From NCBI GenBank assembly GCA_002495065.1, contig DADT01000008.1:1-46168 (forward strand): 46,168 bases of DNA, in the 5' to 3' direction. Below, piece after piece: positions 15,190 to 23,263 of the stretch. The notes below the pieces were generated by a model, which was given only the letters and a program-made list of their open reading frames with translations, did no database searches and had not been told where the DNA came from. Source of the stretch: Methanoregula sp. UBA471. Its GTDB lineage: Archaea > Halobacteriota > Methanomicrobia > Methanomicrobiales > Methanospirillaceae. Within the stretch, counting starts at the first letter, position 1. Every line of letters starts with the position of its first letter. The translations under genes were made by a program, and so were the position numbers.

Positions 15190-15726
15190 ATGGACCGTGA
15201 AAAACCTGTGAGGAAAAACACTGACGTGATTCCTACCACTCCGGGTTCTTCGCTGATGAACCGGAGAGGGCAGAGCTGGCTTGAACGCGATTTCGACTCT
15301 ATCTTTGATGACTTCAGGAAATCGTTTGATGTTCTGATGCGCCCGTATTTCCCCCTGGAAATGCAGATGCTTGAACGGCCCGGTGCCTTGTCAACCAGGT
15401 ATGCCCCGCTTGATGTTATCGATGAAGGCGACCACTACCTTGTTCATGTCGAGCTTCCGGGCTTCAGCAAGGAAAATGTTGAGGTCCAGATCAACAGCGA
15501 CGGCATGAGTGTCCGCGCAAAAAAAGAGGTGGAGAAAGAAGTGACGAAGAAGAATTATCTTCACCGCGAGCGGGCATATTCGGCATTTGAACGGTCTCTG
15601 ACCTTCCCCGAAGAGGTCAATCCCGAAAATGCCGAAGGGGAGATGAAAAACGGAGTCCTTGAACTGAAGGTCTCCAAGAAAGAGCCCCGGCCTGAAGTGA
15701 AGGCGAGGAAGATTGAACTTAAGTAG
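15190..15726 (+). CDS. Hsp20/alpha-crystallin small heat-shock protein
   Basis: The start is the ATG at 15190 behind AGGAGGAATAACC; the upstream ATG at 15166 overlaps the ribosome site. The protein has 178 residues. An N-terminal arm rich in Phe, Asp and Met (D-F-D-S-I-F-D-D-F-R-K-S-F) precedes the alpha-crystallin domain at about residues 73-165, with Y-L-V-H-V-E-L-P-G-F-S-K-E-N-V-E-V and the L-T-F-P-E-E-V-N segment, and the conserved G-V-L-E-L-K-V strand. The tail is basic. Such proteins form oligomers that hold unfolding proteins without ATP. A strong TATA box precedes it and a hairpin plus T-run follows. Confidence 0.93.
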   Translation: MDREKPVRKNTDVIPTTPGSSLMNRRGQSWLERDFDSIFDDFRKSFDVLMRPYFPLEMQMLERPGALSTRYAPLDVIDEGDHYLVHVELPGFSKENVEVQINSDGMSVRAKKEVEKEVTKKNYLHRERAYSAFERSLTFPEEVNPENAEGEMKNGVLELKVSKKEPRPEVKARKIELK

Positions 15727-15764
15727 CACGATTACCGTGCCACTTGAGTTCATTCCTTTTTTTT
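15726..15764 (+). terminator. Hairpin plus oligo-T after Hsp20
   Basis: A perfect five-base stem (GCACG-ATTAC-CGTGC, 15726-15740) starts at the last base of the stop codon and is followed by a T8 run at 15757-15764. It lies between two convergent genes. Confidence 0.55.
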
Positions 15765-15801
15765 GAATTTCTCAGATAACGTAAATTCCTTTGTAGTGTG
15801 A

Positions 15802-17256
15802 TTATTTCCTGCTTCCAAATCCGAGTCTTTTACGAAGGTTACAACCTCGCAGACGACATGCGATAATGATGAGTACGAGTGAGATGACAACGATTGCCGT
15901 TATGCCCTCCAGCTGCAGAAGAAGCCCGATATACCCGGTTCCCGGGAGAAGGTACGTATTGGCAATCCCGAGTCCGGATGCGATCCGCGCAATCGTGGTC
16001 ATGATCAATACTGCGGGGATAACATACCTGCAGAGAGGGATGATTACGCGGGGAAGGGCAGTCTTCCCTCCAAGGGCTGATTCCAGTGTTTCACGGGGTA
16101 AAAACCATGCAAAGGATACCGAAAGGAGGATCGCTGCGAAAGGAAGACCCAGTGTTCCTACCGTCTCATCCATGAAATCCAGTATTTTTACCCCGTTCAG
16201 CGTAAGGGCGAGAGAACTGTAGCTCATGGCTGATGGCAGGCCGAGAAGGAGGATGGCGCAGGTGGCCGCAGCAGCTGTTTTTACCCGGGTCCAGCCAAAC
16301 GATTCCCGTAGAGCAGCAACTCCCACTTCCATCATCGAAATTGCCGATGTAAGGGCAGCAAAAAAGAGCACGGCAAAGAATGCAACCGCAATCACCTTCC
16401 CTGCAGGCATTTGTGCGAAAGCGATCGGCAGTGAGGTGAATGCGAGTTCTGCCCCGGCAGTTGGGCTCAGTCCGAAGGAAAAGACGATGGGGAAGATGAC
16501 GAGACCGGCAAGAAATGCCACGAACAGGTCAGCAAGGGTGATGATAAGGGCAAGTCGGGGAATGTGCTGGCCGCTTTTCATGTAGGTTCCGTAGGTCAGG
16601 AGGATACCTTCGCCGACAGAAAGGGAGAAAAATGCCTGACCGAATGCTGCACCCCAGAGCAGAGGATCGGTTAGGACTGAAAAATCCGGGGTGAACATAT
16701 ACGTGAGCCCCTGGTGGAAACCGGGAAGAAACATCCCATAAACGGCAAGAATGAGGAGAATAAGTATGCATACCGGGATCAGGATTATCGAGATCCGTTC
16801 GATTCCTTTGTTTACCCCAAAGGATACAACAAGGCCGGTTATCAGCGTTGCGATAACAAAAAACGCAATGGGAAGAAGCGAATTGCTGAATTCTGAGAAT
16901 AACGGGGCATCCGTTGCAAGAGTCAGAACCGTATACCCGAGTGTCCACCCGGTGATGACAAGGTAATAACTCAGGATTAATACAACGATTACGCAGAGAA
17001 ACCAGCCGATGATGACAAACCGCGGGTCGACCTTTCGGAATGCACTGACAATTGTGCCCCGGAACTTCTCGCCAAGGGCAATTTCCAGTATCATCAGCGG
17101 CATAGCAAAAACGAATACCGCAATAATGTAGGGAATCAGATATGCTCCGCCTCCGTTCTGGCCAAGCACCGTAGAGAAGCGCCAGATGTTTCCGATCCCA
17201 ACCGCCGATCCAATCGCGGCCAGAAGAAATGCCCCAGTCGACGACCAGCGTTCCAT
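15802..17256 (-). CDS. Sodium-dependent transporter of the NSS/LeuT family
   Basis: The 484-residue membrane protein shows the NSS signature in helix 1 (G-S-A-V-G-I-G-N-I-W-R-F) and the N-G-G-G-A-Y-L-I-P-Y stretch into helix 2, both of which line the sodium and substrate sites of LeuT-fold transporters. Eleven to twelve helices follow. Bacterial and archaeal members import amino acids with Na+; the substrate cannot be assigned. The ATG at 17256 has an AGGGAT site, and a minus-strand TATA (GTATAATAAG) lies at about 17308-17317. It stands alone as a transcription unit, convergent with Hsp20. Confidence 0.92.
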   Translation of the reverse strand: MERWSSTGAFLLAAIGSAVGIGNIWRFSTVLGQNGGGAYLIPYIIAVFVFAMPLMILEIALGEKFRGTIVSAFRKVDPRFVIIGWFLCVIVVLILSYYLVITGWTLGYTVLTLATDAPLFSEFSNSLLPIAFFVIATLITGLVVSFGVNKGIERISIILIPVCILILLILAVYGMFLPGFHQGLTYMFTPDFSVLTDPLLWGAAFGQAFFSLSVGEGILLTYGTYMKSGQHIPRLALIITLADLFVAFLAGLVIFPIVFSFGLSPTAGAELAFTSLPIAFAQMPAGKVIAVAFFAVLFFAALTSAISMMEVGVAALRESFGWTRVKTAAAATCAILLLGLPSAMSYSSLALTLNGVKILDFMDETVGTLGLPFAAILLSVSFAWFLPRETLESALGGKTALPRVIIPLCRYVIPAVLIMTTIARIASGLGIANTYLLPGTGYIGLLLQLEGITAIVVISLVLIIIACRLRGCNLRKRLGFGSRK

Positions 17257-17403
17257 TACTGATATCCCTTCCCTAAATCCATCTCTGAAATCATGGTGAG
17301 TTTTTTCTTATTATACATGCATCGGTCAACGGAATATGCGGACTTTGGGTGGGGAATGACAGGTGCTTTTCGATTGGATCAGGCTAATTCTGAACCCTGA
17401 CTA

Positions 17404-17794
17404 TCACCAGTTCGGTAGAGGAATCATTCCGGGACCGGAACCAGTTTTCTTTTCAGTGCAGACTCGATGTCGGGCGGGCATCAGTTCGATGACATTATTC
17501 ACCACGCCTTTTGTTTGACGGACAATAAGTTCATCGTTCCGGAAGAATTCCCGGTCTGTGTTCACGTTCATGGAGCACCTCTTCGGCAAGGTCCGCCATA
17601 TAGCCGGTATTGCCGCTCCGGTGGGTGCTGCCATTGATGAGGAGAACATTGAATTTTTTACTGTCATACGCGAGATGCACCCTGTCCTCTTCTGGTACAA
17701 ATTCGTGGGATAAACTGTGGCAGACAGGGCATCTCCAGGGGATATTCTCCCCATGCTCAACCGGAGAAGTCTTTTCAGGCTTTATCCGGGGCAT
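17404..17794 (-). pseudogene. Truncated, frame-broken NADPH-dependent FMN-reductase-like flavoprotein
   Basis: The ATG at 17794 has an excellent ribosome site (GGAGGAGATGATCC). The first 50 residues include W-R-C-P-V-C and then the FMN-binding start of a flavodoxin-like domain (F-N-V-L-L-I-N-G-S-T-H-R-S-G-N-T-G). After L-A-E-E-V-L-H-E near residue 78 the frame stops at 17531, while another frame (starting at 17760) stays open to 17404 with a plausible but unrecognised sequence (N-D-E-L-I-V-R-Q-T-K-G-V-V-N-N-V). A complete enzyme needs about 100 more residues with the flavin-isoalloxazine loop, which are absent. So this is a decaying gene, with an internal deletion and/or frameshift. Intact start signals suggest the decay is recent. 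Confidence 0.55.
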
Positions 17795-17856
17795 GGATCA
17801 TCTCCTCCCTTTTAAGAAGAGAACAACCTGTAATTATCTCGATACATCACTATAGA

Positions 17857-18738
17857 TTATCCCATTGTATCCGGAAGGGAGGAGTTACCAGCCTCACTTT
17901 CAGGTATTTCTGCCTTATGAGTCGGGTTCCGGGCAGACACTGCTGTCTCCTGGATCCAGACAACTCGTTGCGGGAACGGGATGGAAATCCCCTGTTCTTC
18001 CAGCGCAGTCTTGATCTTCCAGAGCACCTCGGTCCTGACCCCCCACCACTCCCGGGACGGTGCCCAGATTCGCACCATGATTATCACTGCACTATCCCCT
18101 AGCTCATCCACGTATATGGACGGGGATGGATTTTTCAGGACAAAAGGATGATCTTCAAGGAGTGAACGGATGATGTGGATTGCCTGATCGGCATCATCGC
18201 TGTACCGGATACCGACGCGGTATTCGAACCTCCGTGCTACGTTTGCAACGTAATTGGTGATCTCGGAGTTAAATACCGTTTCATTGGGTATCCTGACGTA
18301 AATCCCCTCATAGGTCTTGATTGTTGTCGAGAGGATCCTGATATCTTCGATTGACCCCGCAGTTTCCCCGATCTTCACAGTATCGCCGATCTTGACCGGG
18401 CGTTCAATGATCAGGAAGATCCCTGACCCCACGTTCGTGACAAGCCTCTGGCTCGCAAACCCGATAATGATACCTGCAGTGCCGCCGATCAGGAGGAGCT
18501 CGCCAAAATCCACCTTGAAACTCGGCAGGCTGATAAATATACCGATGAGAATAATGGCAGCCTGCATAATTTTGATGATCTTGGCCATCTCGTCTTTCCT
18601 TACCCGGTCGGATAAGCTCTTTTTGATGTAAATTCCGGCCAGGTTTGCAATGACGACTGAAATTATGACAATAATAACAAAGACAAGAAGATCAAAGATT
18701 GTGATCTCCCCGATGACCGGAGTCGAAAGGATCACCAC
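17857..18738 (-). CDS. Small-conductance mechanosensitive channel (MscS family)
   Basis: The 293-residue protein has the MscS plan. There are two or three N-terminal helices (about 15-38 and 58-80), and a pore-lining helix follows near 85-105 (G-G-T-A-G-I-I-I-G-F-A-S-Q). Then come the beta-domain G-I-F-L-I-I-E-R-P-V-K-I-G-D and the cytoplasmic cage with R-I-P-N-E-T-V-F-N. Such channels open under membrane tension and release solutes during osmotic downshift. It starts with GTG at 18738, six bases after the stop of the DUF432-like gene, behind a GGTGATC ribosome site. It is the last gene of a P-type ATPase-DUF432-MscS operon, so its opening may be tied to ion transport (inference). Confidence 0.9.
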   Translation of the reverse strand: MVILSTPVIGEITIFDLLVFVIIVIISVVIANLAGIYIKKSLSDRVRKDEMAKIIKIMQAAIILIGIFISLPSFKVDFGELLLIGGTAGIIIGFASQRLVTNVGSGIFLIIERPVKIGDTVKIGETAGSIEDIRILSTTIKTYEGIYVRIPNETVFNSEITNYVANVARRFEYRVGIRYSDDADQAIHIIRSLLEDHPFVLKNPSPSIYVDELGDSAVIIMVRIWAPSREWWGVRTEVLWKIKTALEEQGISIPFPQRVVWIQETAVSARNPTHKAEIPESEAGNSSLPDTMG

Positions 18739-18744
18739 CGGAGA

Positions 18745-19578
18745 TCACCGCACCCCGTGTTCCATGAGGAATCGTTTTTTTTCGGTATCAATGAGGAGAA
18801 TTTTTCGGGCACAGATAACCGGTATCGCAAGGTGCATCTCCGGGATGAGGGGTCGTTCAAGGACTCTTGTCTCAGCTATCTCTTTTGAAAAGATCTCCAT
18901 CAGGGCTGAGATTGACACGACCTTACCATAGTAGATTGGCATGAAATACGATTCGAAAACCACCCGTGCCACTTCTATCCAGCCTTTGCTGGAATTATGA
19001 ATGACAAGCTCGAGGTTTCCGGTCTCAGCAGGATCGGTCTCAGGGAGATGGTCGGATACATTGCTGTGGTAATATCGCGTTATCACACCGGATTCCGGCG
19101 GTCCATAGAGAGAATATTTCGGGGCTACAAGGGAGAACACATCCAGCAGCTGGTACTCCTCGTTCATCTTCAGGATCACTCCTATCTCTATCGGGAACGT
19201 GAGAAACAGGGTCTTGACCGATTCCGGGGCCATCATGACCGGCGGGAATTCGATCTCGAGGAATCGTGTCACCTCTTTTGGAAGGTTGACCGGCTCGACA
19301 GGGTGGACAAAGAGGGATGCCGCGGAAGATGAGATGATCTTATCGGCTTTCGAACTCCCGCATTGTCTCCGGTACATTATAAGATCGCCTTCCCGTTCAA
19401 TGCAGAAAGAGAATCCTGACCTCTCGTACCTGCAAGGGTAATCGAACCGGCCGAACAGCGTACGATTTTCCTCATCGTCAGGGTCTGGGGTGTCTGCCGG
19501 AGGAGTATCCGGGCTTTCCACGTAATCCATCTTCCGGCTCTGATCCGGAATGCTGTCTGTCGTGTCTGTTTGTGCCAT
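18745..19578 (-). CDS. DUF432-like archaeal protein of unknown function
   Basis: I place the start at ATG 19578 (M-A-Q-T-D-T-T), which lies two bases after the ATPase stop codon; the longer frame would overlap the ATPase gene. The protein has 277 residues: an acidic, disordered N-terminus (D-T-P-D-P-D-D-E-E-N), then a mostly beta domain beginning F-G-R-F-D-Y-P-C and containing E-F-P-P-V-M-M-A-P-E-S and Y-S-L-Y-G-P-P-E-S-G-V-I-T-R-Y. This pattern resembles archaeal DUF432 (PF04254), whose role is not known; the assignment is from memory of the family. No membrane helix is visible, so it is probably cytoplasmic, possibly bridging the ATPase and the channel encoded on either side. Confidence 0.6.
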   Translation of the reverse strand: MAQTDTTDSIPDQSRKMDYVESPDTPPADTPDPDDEENRTLFGRFDYPCRYERSGFSFCIEREGDLIMYRRQCGSSKADKIISSSAASLFVHPVEPVNLPKEVTRFLEIEFPPVMMAPESVKTLFLTFPIEIGVILKMNEEYQLLDVFSLVAPKYSLYGPPESGVITRYYHSNVSDHLPETDPAETGNLELVIHNSSKGWIEVARVVFESYFMPIYYGKVVSISALMEIFSKEIAETRVLERPLIPEMHLAIPVICARKILLIDTEKKRFLMEHGVR

Positions 19579-19580
19579 GA

Positions 19581-22097
19581 TCAGGGTAAAACTGTGTGAG
19601 TACTCTTGTATTCCAGCCATTTAATTGCTTCAACAACCAGGAATGCGGCCAGAGAAATTGCTATCACGTAACCCCAGTGTTCGATGGCAAGAGGCACAAC
19701 CCCGAATATGCCGGGAATGACATAGATCGCGATCAGTTGCAGCACTACGCCAACCCCGATACCGAGGAAAATGTACGGGTTGATCGAGATACTTCGCCGC
19801 AGGTCCAGCAGGAATGGTTCATGCTCCAGCTGGGCCTGGAGCCCGTTAAACCACTGGGAACATACAAAGGAGGTGAACATGATAGAAACGGCAAGTTCGT
19901 ACGGATACTTCCCGAGCAGGTGCCAGAAGAGGACTCCTCCGAGGCCTCCCAGGATGAACCCGTAGGTTACGATGCGACGGATCTGCAGGCGGTCAAAAAA
20001 CTGGCGGGAAGGGGGCACCGGGGGACGGTTCATGACATTACCCTCTTCCTTTATGAAAGGGAACGTCTTGTCCTGCACCCCGTCCGTGACAAGGTTTATC
20101 CAGAGGATCTGGATCGGCAGGAGGGGCAAAGGCATCCCTGCAAATATCGAGGAGCTGATGAGCACAATCTCGGAGATCGATGTCGAGACAAGGTAGTAGA
20201 TCACTTTCCGGATGTTGTCCACGATCACCCGGGCATTCCGGATAGCCTCGACAATGACGGAGAGGTCGTTATCAATGATCACCATCTTCGCCGCACTCTT
20301 CGCTGCCTCCGTGCCTGATCCCATTGCGATCCCGAGATCCGCGGCACGGAGGGCGGGTACATCATTGACCCCGTCACCTGTCACTGTGACGATCTCTCCG
20401 TGCTCCTGCAGCACCTTCACGATCCGGTACTTGTGTTCAGGCAGGATCCGGGCAAGGACGGTGGTCGTTTTAAGCGCAGCTGCAAGATCGTGATCTGACA
20501 TCTTTTCAATCATGGGGCCGGTGAGCAGCTGGTCGCCATCTTTCCATATATTCACCGATCGTGCGATCTCCTGCGCTGTGAGCGGGTAATCGCCGGTGAT
20601 CATCAGCACCCGCACTCCCGCCTGCTGCGCAGTTCTGACTGCTTCGGCAGCGCTTGGCTTGGGCGGATCGACAAAGCCGATAATCCCGACAACGGAATAC
20701 ATCCACGATGCGGGATCCTCTCCCTGCCATTCTCCTGTACCGAATGCAAGCACCCGCAGTCCACGGCCGGCCATGGCATCGACCTGCAGATCCAGCTCCT
20801 TCAGGGCAGGGGCATTATCCGCATGGCTCTTCAGTTCCTCGTACGCCCCCTTGATGAAGAACCGCTCTTCGTTCCCGACCGAATTTGCCGTGGCCATCAG
20901 TTTCTTTGCTGTGTCGAACGGGAAGACCCAGCGCCGCGGATTTGTTGTCCGGAGCTCTGCGTACCTGTCCACCCAGCGCGAGAGCGCGACATCGATAGGA
21001 TCTCCCGATCCGTCCTGTGCATCATTGCAGAGGGCAGCGGCAAGCACAAGGGCATCATGGTCAAGGGCAAAGACATCATGCACGGACAGTTTTCCTTCCG
21101 TGATCGTACCTGTCTTGTCGGACGCGATCACGGTTGCGCTGCCCATTGTCTCTACGGCAGGGAGGTGCCGTACAAGAGTCTTTTTACGGGAGAGCGCGAG
21201 CGCCCCGACCACCATGATAATCGTCACGACAATCGGGAGTCCTTCAGGAACTGCAGAGACCATCTGGGCGACGAGGAGGTAGGCTATCTCTGCGAGGGGG
21301 CGTCCCTGCAGGAACGCGATCGCCCCGACAATTGCGAAGATGATGAGGAGCAGCCCGATATACCGCTGGGAGAAATGGCTGATCGCCTTTGTAAACGGGC
21401 TGTCGGGCGATCGTTCCTGTGCGAGCTCTGCTATGCCTGCAAAGTATGTGCTCCGGCCGGTCCGGACAACATACCCTCTCCCGTAGCCCCGGGCAATTGT
21501 AGTGCCGGAAAGAAGAGTGTTTTTTAATTCATAGGGGGGAGCATCAGCGGCCACGCTGGCACCATGGTCTTTTGTCACCGGCAGCGATTCGCCGGTCAGC
21601 AAGGACTCGTCCACCGAAAGAGACGAGCTTTCAGATAGCCTGATGTCGGCAGAAACAAGATCCCCCTCAGCCAGGATCACGTAGTCTCCGGGAACAAGAT
21701 CCTGTGACGGGATTACCGATTCTTTCCCGTCTCTCATCACCCGGACCCTGCTCTCGGTCATCTTTTTCAGTGCCGCAAGGGAGGACTCCGCTTTGAGCTC
21801 CTGCCAGAAACCGATCAGGCTGTTGACCGCGATGATGAAGATGATGATGAAAAAGTCCTTGATATCAGAGACGATGAGGGAGATTATGGCCGCGATGATC
21901 AGGATATAAACAAGGATGCTCCTGAACTGACGCAGGAAGATAACCAGCCGGCTGGTCTTCTCTTCTGTCAACACATTTCTGCCGTAGAGTTCAAGCCTAA
22001 CTATTACTTCTGTTTCGGTAAGACCTGCAGGGCTTGTTGAAAGCAAATCCCGGACATCCTCTGCAGGCATGGCGTGAGGCGTTTCGGGCAGTGGCAT
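19581..22097 (-). CDS. P-type cation-transporting ATPase (P2 type)
   Basis: The 838-residue pump has the P-type core in order: an N-terminal cation-ATPase domain (about 5-70), the actuator loop L-T-G-E-S at 167-171, M4 with V-P-E-G-L-P at 283-288, the phosphorylation site D327-K-T-G-T, the hinge G-D-G-V-N-D near 567, and M6 with N-L-V-T-D-G. P-E-G-L-P together with N-L-V-T-D is the layout of Ca2+/Mn2+ and Na+/K+-like P2 pumps rather than heavy-metal P1 pumps, but the ion is not fixed by this. It is the first gene of an operon with the DUF432-like protein (two-base gap) and MscS. A TATA-like GTTTTATTTC lies about 30 bases upstream. Confidence 0.92.
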   Translation of the reverse strand: MPLPETPHAMPAEDVRDLLSTSPAGLTETEVIVRLELYGRNVLTEEKTSRLVIFLRQFRSILVYILIIAAIISLIVSDIKDFFIIIFIIAVNSLIGFWQELKAESSLAALKKMTESRVRVMRDGKESVIPSQDLVPGDYVILAEGDLVSADIRLSESSSLSVDESLLTGESLPVTKDHGASVAADAPPYELKNTLLSGTTIARGYGRGYVVRTGRSTYFAGIAELAQERSPDSPFTKAISHFSQRYIGLLLIIFAIVGAIAFLQGRPLAEIAYLLVAQMVSAVPEGLPIVVTIIMVVGALALSRKKTLVRHLPAVETMGSATVIASDKTGTITEGKLSVHDVFALDHDALVLAAALCNDAQDGSGDPIDVALSRWVDRYAELRTTNPRRWVFPFDTAKKLMATANSVGNEERFFIKGAYEELKSHADNAPALKELDLQVDAMAGRGLRVLAFGTGEWQGEDPASWMYSVVGIIGFVDPPKPSAAEAVRTAQQAGVRVLMITGDYPLTAQEIARSVNIWKDGDQLLTGPMIEKMSDHDLAAALKTTTVLARILPEHKYRIVKVLQEHGEIVTVTGDGVNDVPALRAADLGIAMGSGTEAAKSAAKMVIIDNDLSVIVEAIRNARVIVDNIRKVIYYLVSTSISEIVLISSSIFAGMPLPLLPIQILWINLVTDGVQDKTFPFIKEEGNVMNRPPVPPSRQFFDRLQIRRIVTYGFILGGLGGVLFWHLLGKYPYELAVSIMFTSFVCSQWFNGLQAQLEHEPFLLDLRRSISINPYIFLGIGVGVVLQLIAIYVIPGIFGVVPLAIEHWGYVIAISLAAFLVVEAIKWLEYKSTHTVLP

Positions 22098-22238
22098 GGT
22101 TTCACACTACAACGTGTATCGCAGGAAATAAAACATTACCGGAAGCAAAACATCAGGAGAGATACCTGTGGTATCGTGGATTCTCTTCTGTCCACATCCA
22201 AATCCCGTCGCATCCGGAACCTATTTTAGTCGAGGGAT

Positions 22239-22252
22239 GCGATACTGCTGGT
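22239..22252 (+). promoter_or_regulatory. Leader motif shared by the two duplicated genes, copy 1
   Basis: GCGATACTGCTGGT occurs 32 bases before the ATG of the first 93-residue protein. The same 14 bases occur at 22823-22836, 30 bases before the second. Each copy is preceded by a T-rich TTTTAGT. It may be the transcription start region or a regulator site. Confidence 0.4.
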
Positions 22253-22270
22253 ACGTAATGGAGCATTCAT

Positions 22271-22552
22271 ATGTGGTTTGAACTGCTGAATTTCATCATC
22301 GGTATAGCATTTGGCTTTTTTCACCGTGGGAAAGAAGACCTCATGGGCATCCTCCGGAATGGAGCTATTGCCGGCCTCATCCTGGGTATTATCTTTGTGC
22401 TCCTCTCGACATTTGTTATGCCAGGGGGTATGAGTATCAGTGCCGGTTTCCTTGGCATATTTGGCATTTTTATCGTTATCATCATCTACGTAATCATCTT
22501 CATCGTGGGTGCATTTATCGGCGACTGGCTTGAAAGCTTCCTGAGAAAATAA
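22271..22552 (+). CDS. Small membrane protein, duplicated copy 1
   Basis: The 93-residue protein begins M-W-F-E-L-L-N-F-I-I-G-I-A-F-G and ends I-V-G-A-F-I-G-D-W-L-E-S-F-L. It has three hydrophobic stretches (about 5-16, 28-52 and 60-84) with the charged loop H-R-G-K-E-D between the first two. I recognise no named family. The glycine-rich helices and the closing G-A-F-I-G-D-W resemble small archaeal multi-helix proteins of unknown role. The next gene encodes a close paralogue with the same length, start and end. A strong terminator follows, so each copy seems to be its own transcription unit. Confidence 0.75.
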   Translation: MWFELLNFIIGIAFGFFHRGKEDLMGILRNGAIAGLILGIIFVLLSTFVMPGGMSISAGFLGIFGIFIVIIIYVIIFIVGAFIGDWLESFLRK

Positions 22553-22557
22553 TCCCC

Positions 22558-22595
22558 GCAGGAGTGGGTGCAATGCACTCCTGCATTTCTTTTTT
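22558..22595 (+). terminator. Strong hairpin plus T-run terminator
   Basis: A perfect nine-base stem (GCAGGAGTG at 22558-22566 with CACTCCTGC at 22576-22584, nine-base loop) is followed by ATTTCTTTTTT. It begins six bases after the stop codon of copy 1 and should separate its transcript from copy 2. Confidence 0.7.
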
Positions 22596-22822
22596 CATGC
22601 CCGTTGAGGGAGGTGAGCGTCCGAACGGAGGTAATGGGGAACCGAATCGGACACCGAGATCGATAACTCCCGGAAGGCATTATCTCATCTGGGATTCTTC
22701 CCATTTTGAGAATTATTGACTATATTATGGGAAAGGAATTTCGTGCCTGATTGTCATCCGGGAGTCCTGATATGTCAGGTAAGGTTTACCGCGACTTCCA
22801 CAACATTTTTTAGTTCAGAGGC

Positions 22823-22836
22823 GCGATACTGCTGGT
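22823..22836 (+). promoter_or_regulatory. Leader motif shared by the two duplicated genes, copy 2
   Basis: This is an exact second copy of the 14-base motif seen at 22239-22252, in nearly the same position relative to the start codon. The bases between motif and ATG differ more (with GGAG or AGGAG as the ribosome site), which marks the motif itself as conserved. Confidence 0.4.
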
Positions 22837-22852
22837 TGTCAGGAGTATTTAC

Positions 22853-23134
22853 ATGTGGTTTGAACTGCTGATTCTCATTATTGGTATCGTATTCGGGTAC
22901 TTCCGGAAAGGGAAGGAAGATTTCTGGGGGCTCCTCAAAACCGGGGCAATCGTTGGTGTCGTCCTTGGGATTATCTTTGGCATCATCGCGTTTCTGTTTG
23001 CTCCCGGGCTCCTTGGCCTTGGCGTCGGGCTGGCAGGAGGCATAGGTATTTTCATCGGGGTTATCATCCTTGTCATCATCTTCATCATCGGTGCCTTCAT
23101 CGGTGACTGGCTCGAAGGTCTGCAGAAAAAGTGA
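22853..23134 (+). CDS. Small membrane protein, duplicated copy 2
   Basis: This 93-residue paralogue of the preceding gene opens M-W-F-E-L-L-I-L-I-I-G-I-V-F-G-Y-F and closes I-I-G-A-F-I-G-D-W-L-E-G-L. Both ends and the R/K-G-K-E-D loop are conserved, while the middle helix is more glycine-rich (G-L-L-G-L-G-V-G-L-A-G-G-I-G). Conserved ends and a drifting middle suggest an old duplication under selection for the same membrane topology. AGGAG precedes the ATG. T6 at about 23170 follows the stop. Function unknown. Confidence 0.75.
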   Translation: MWFELLILIIGIVFGYFRKGKEDFWGLLKTGAIVGVVLGIIFGIIAFLFAPGLLGLGVGLAGGIGIFIGVIILVIIFIIGAFIGDWLEGLQKK

Positions 23135-23263
23135 CCTGTAATGCGTGCTGCACTCCAGCCCTTCCTTCCTTTTTTAAAATACCCGGAGAAAAACCGGGAG
23201 ATCTTCCCATAACCTGTAATATCCCTGCAGCTCCATCACCCTGAGAGGAGTGATACACGACCC

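Noticed and set aside
20823..21527. 234-codon open frame opposite the P-type ATPase
   Set aside because: Shadow frame in high-GC coding DNA; the ATPase motifs are on the other strand.
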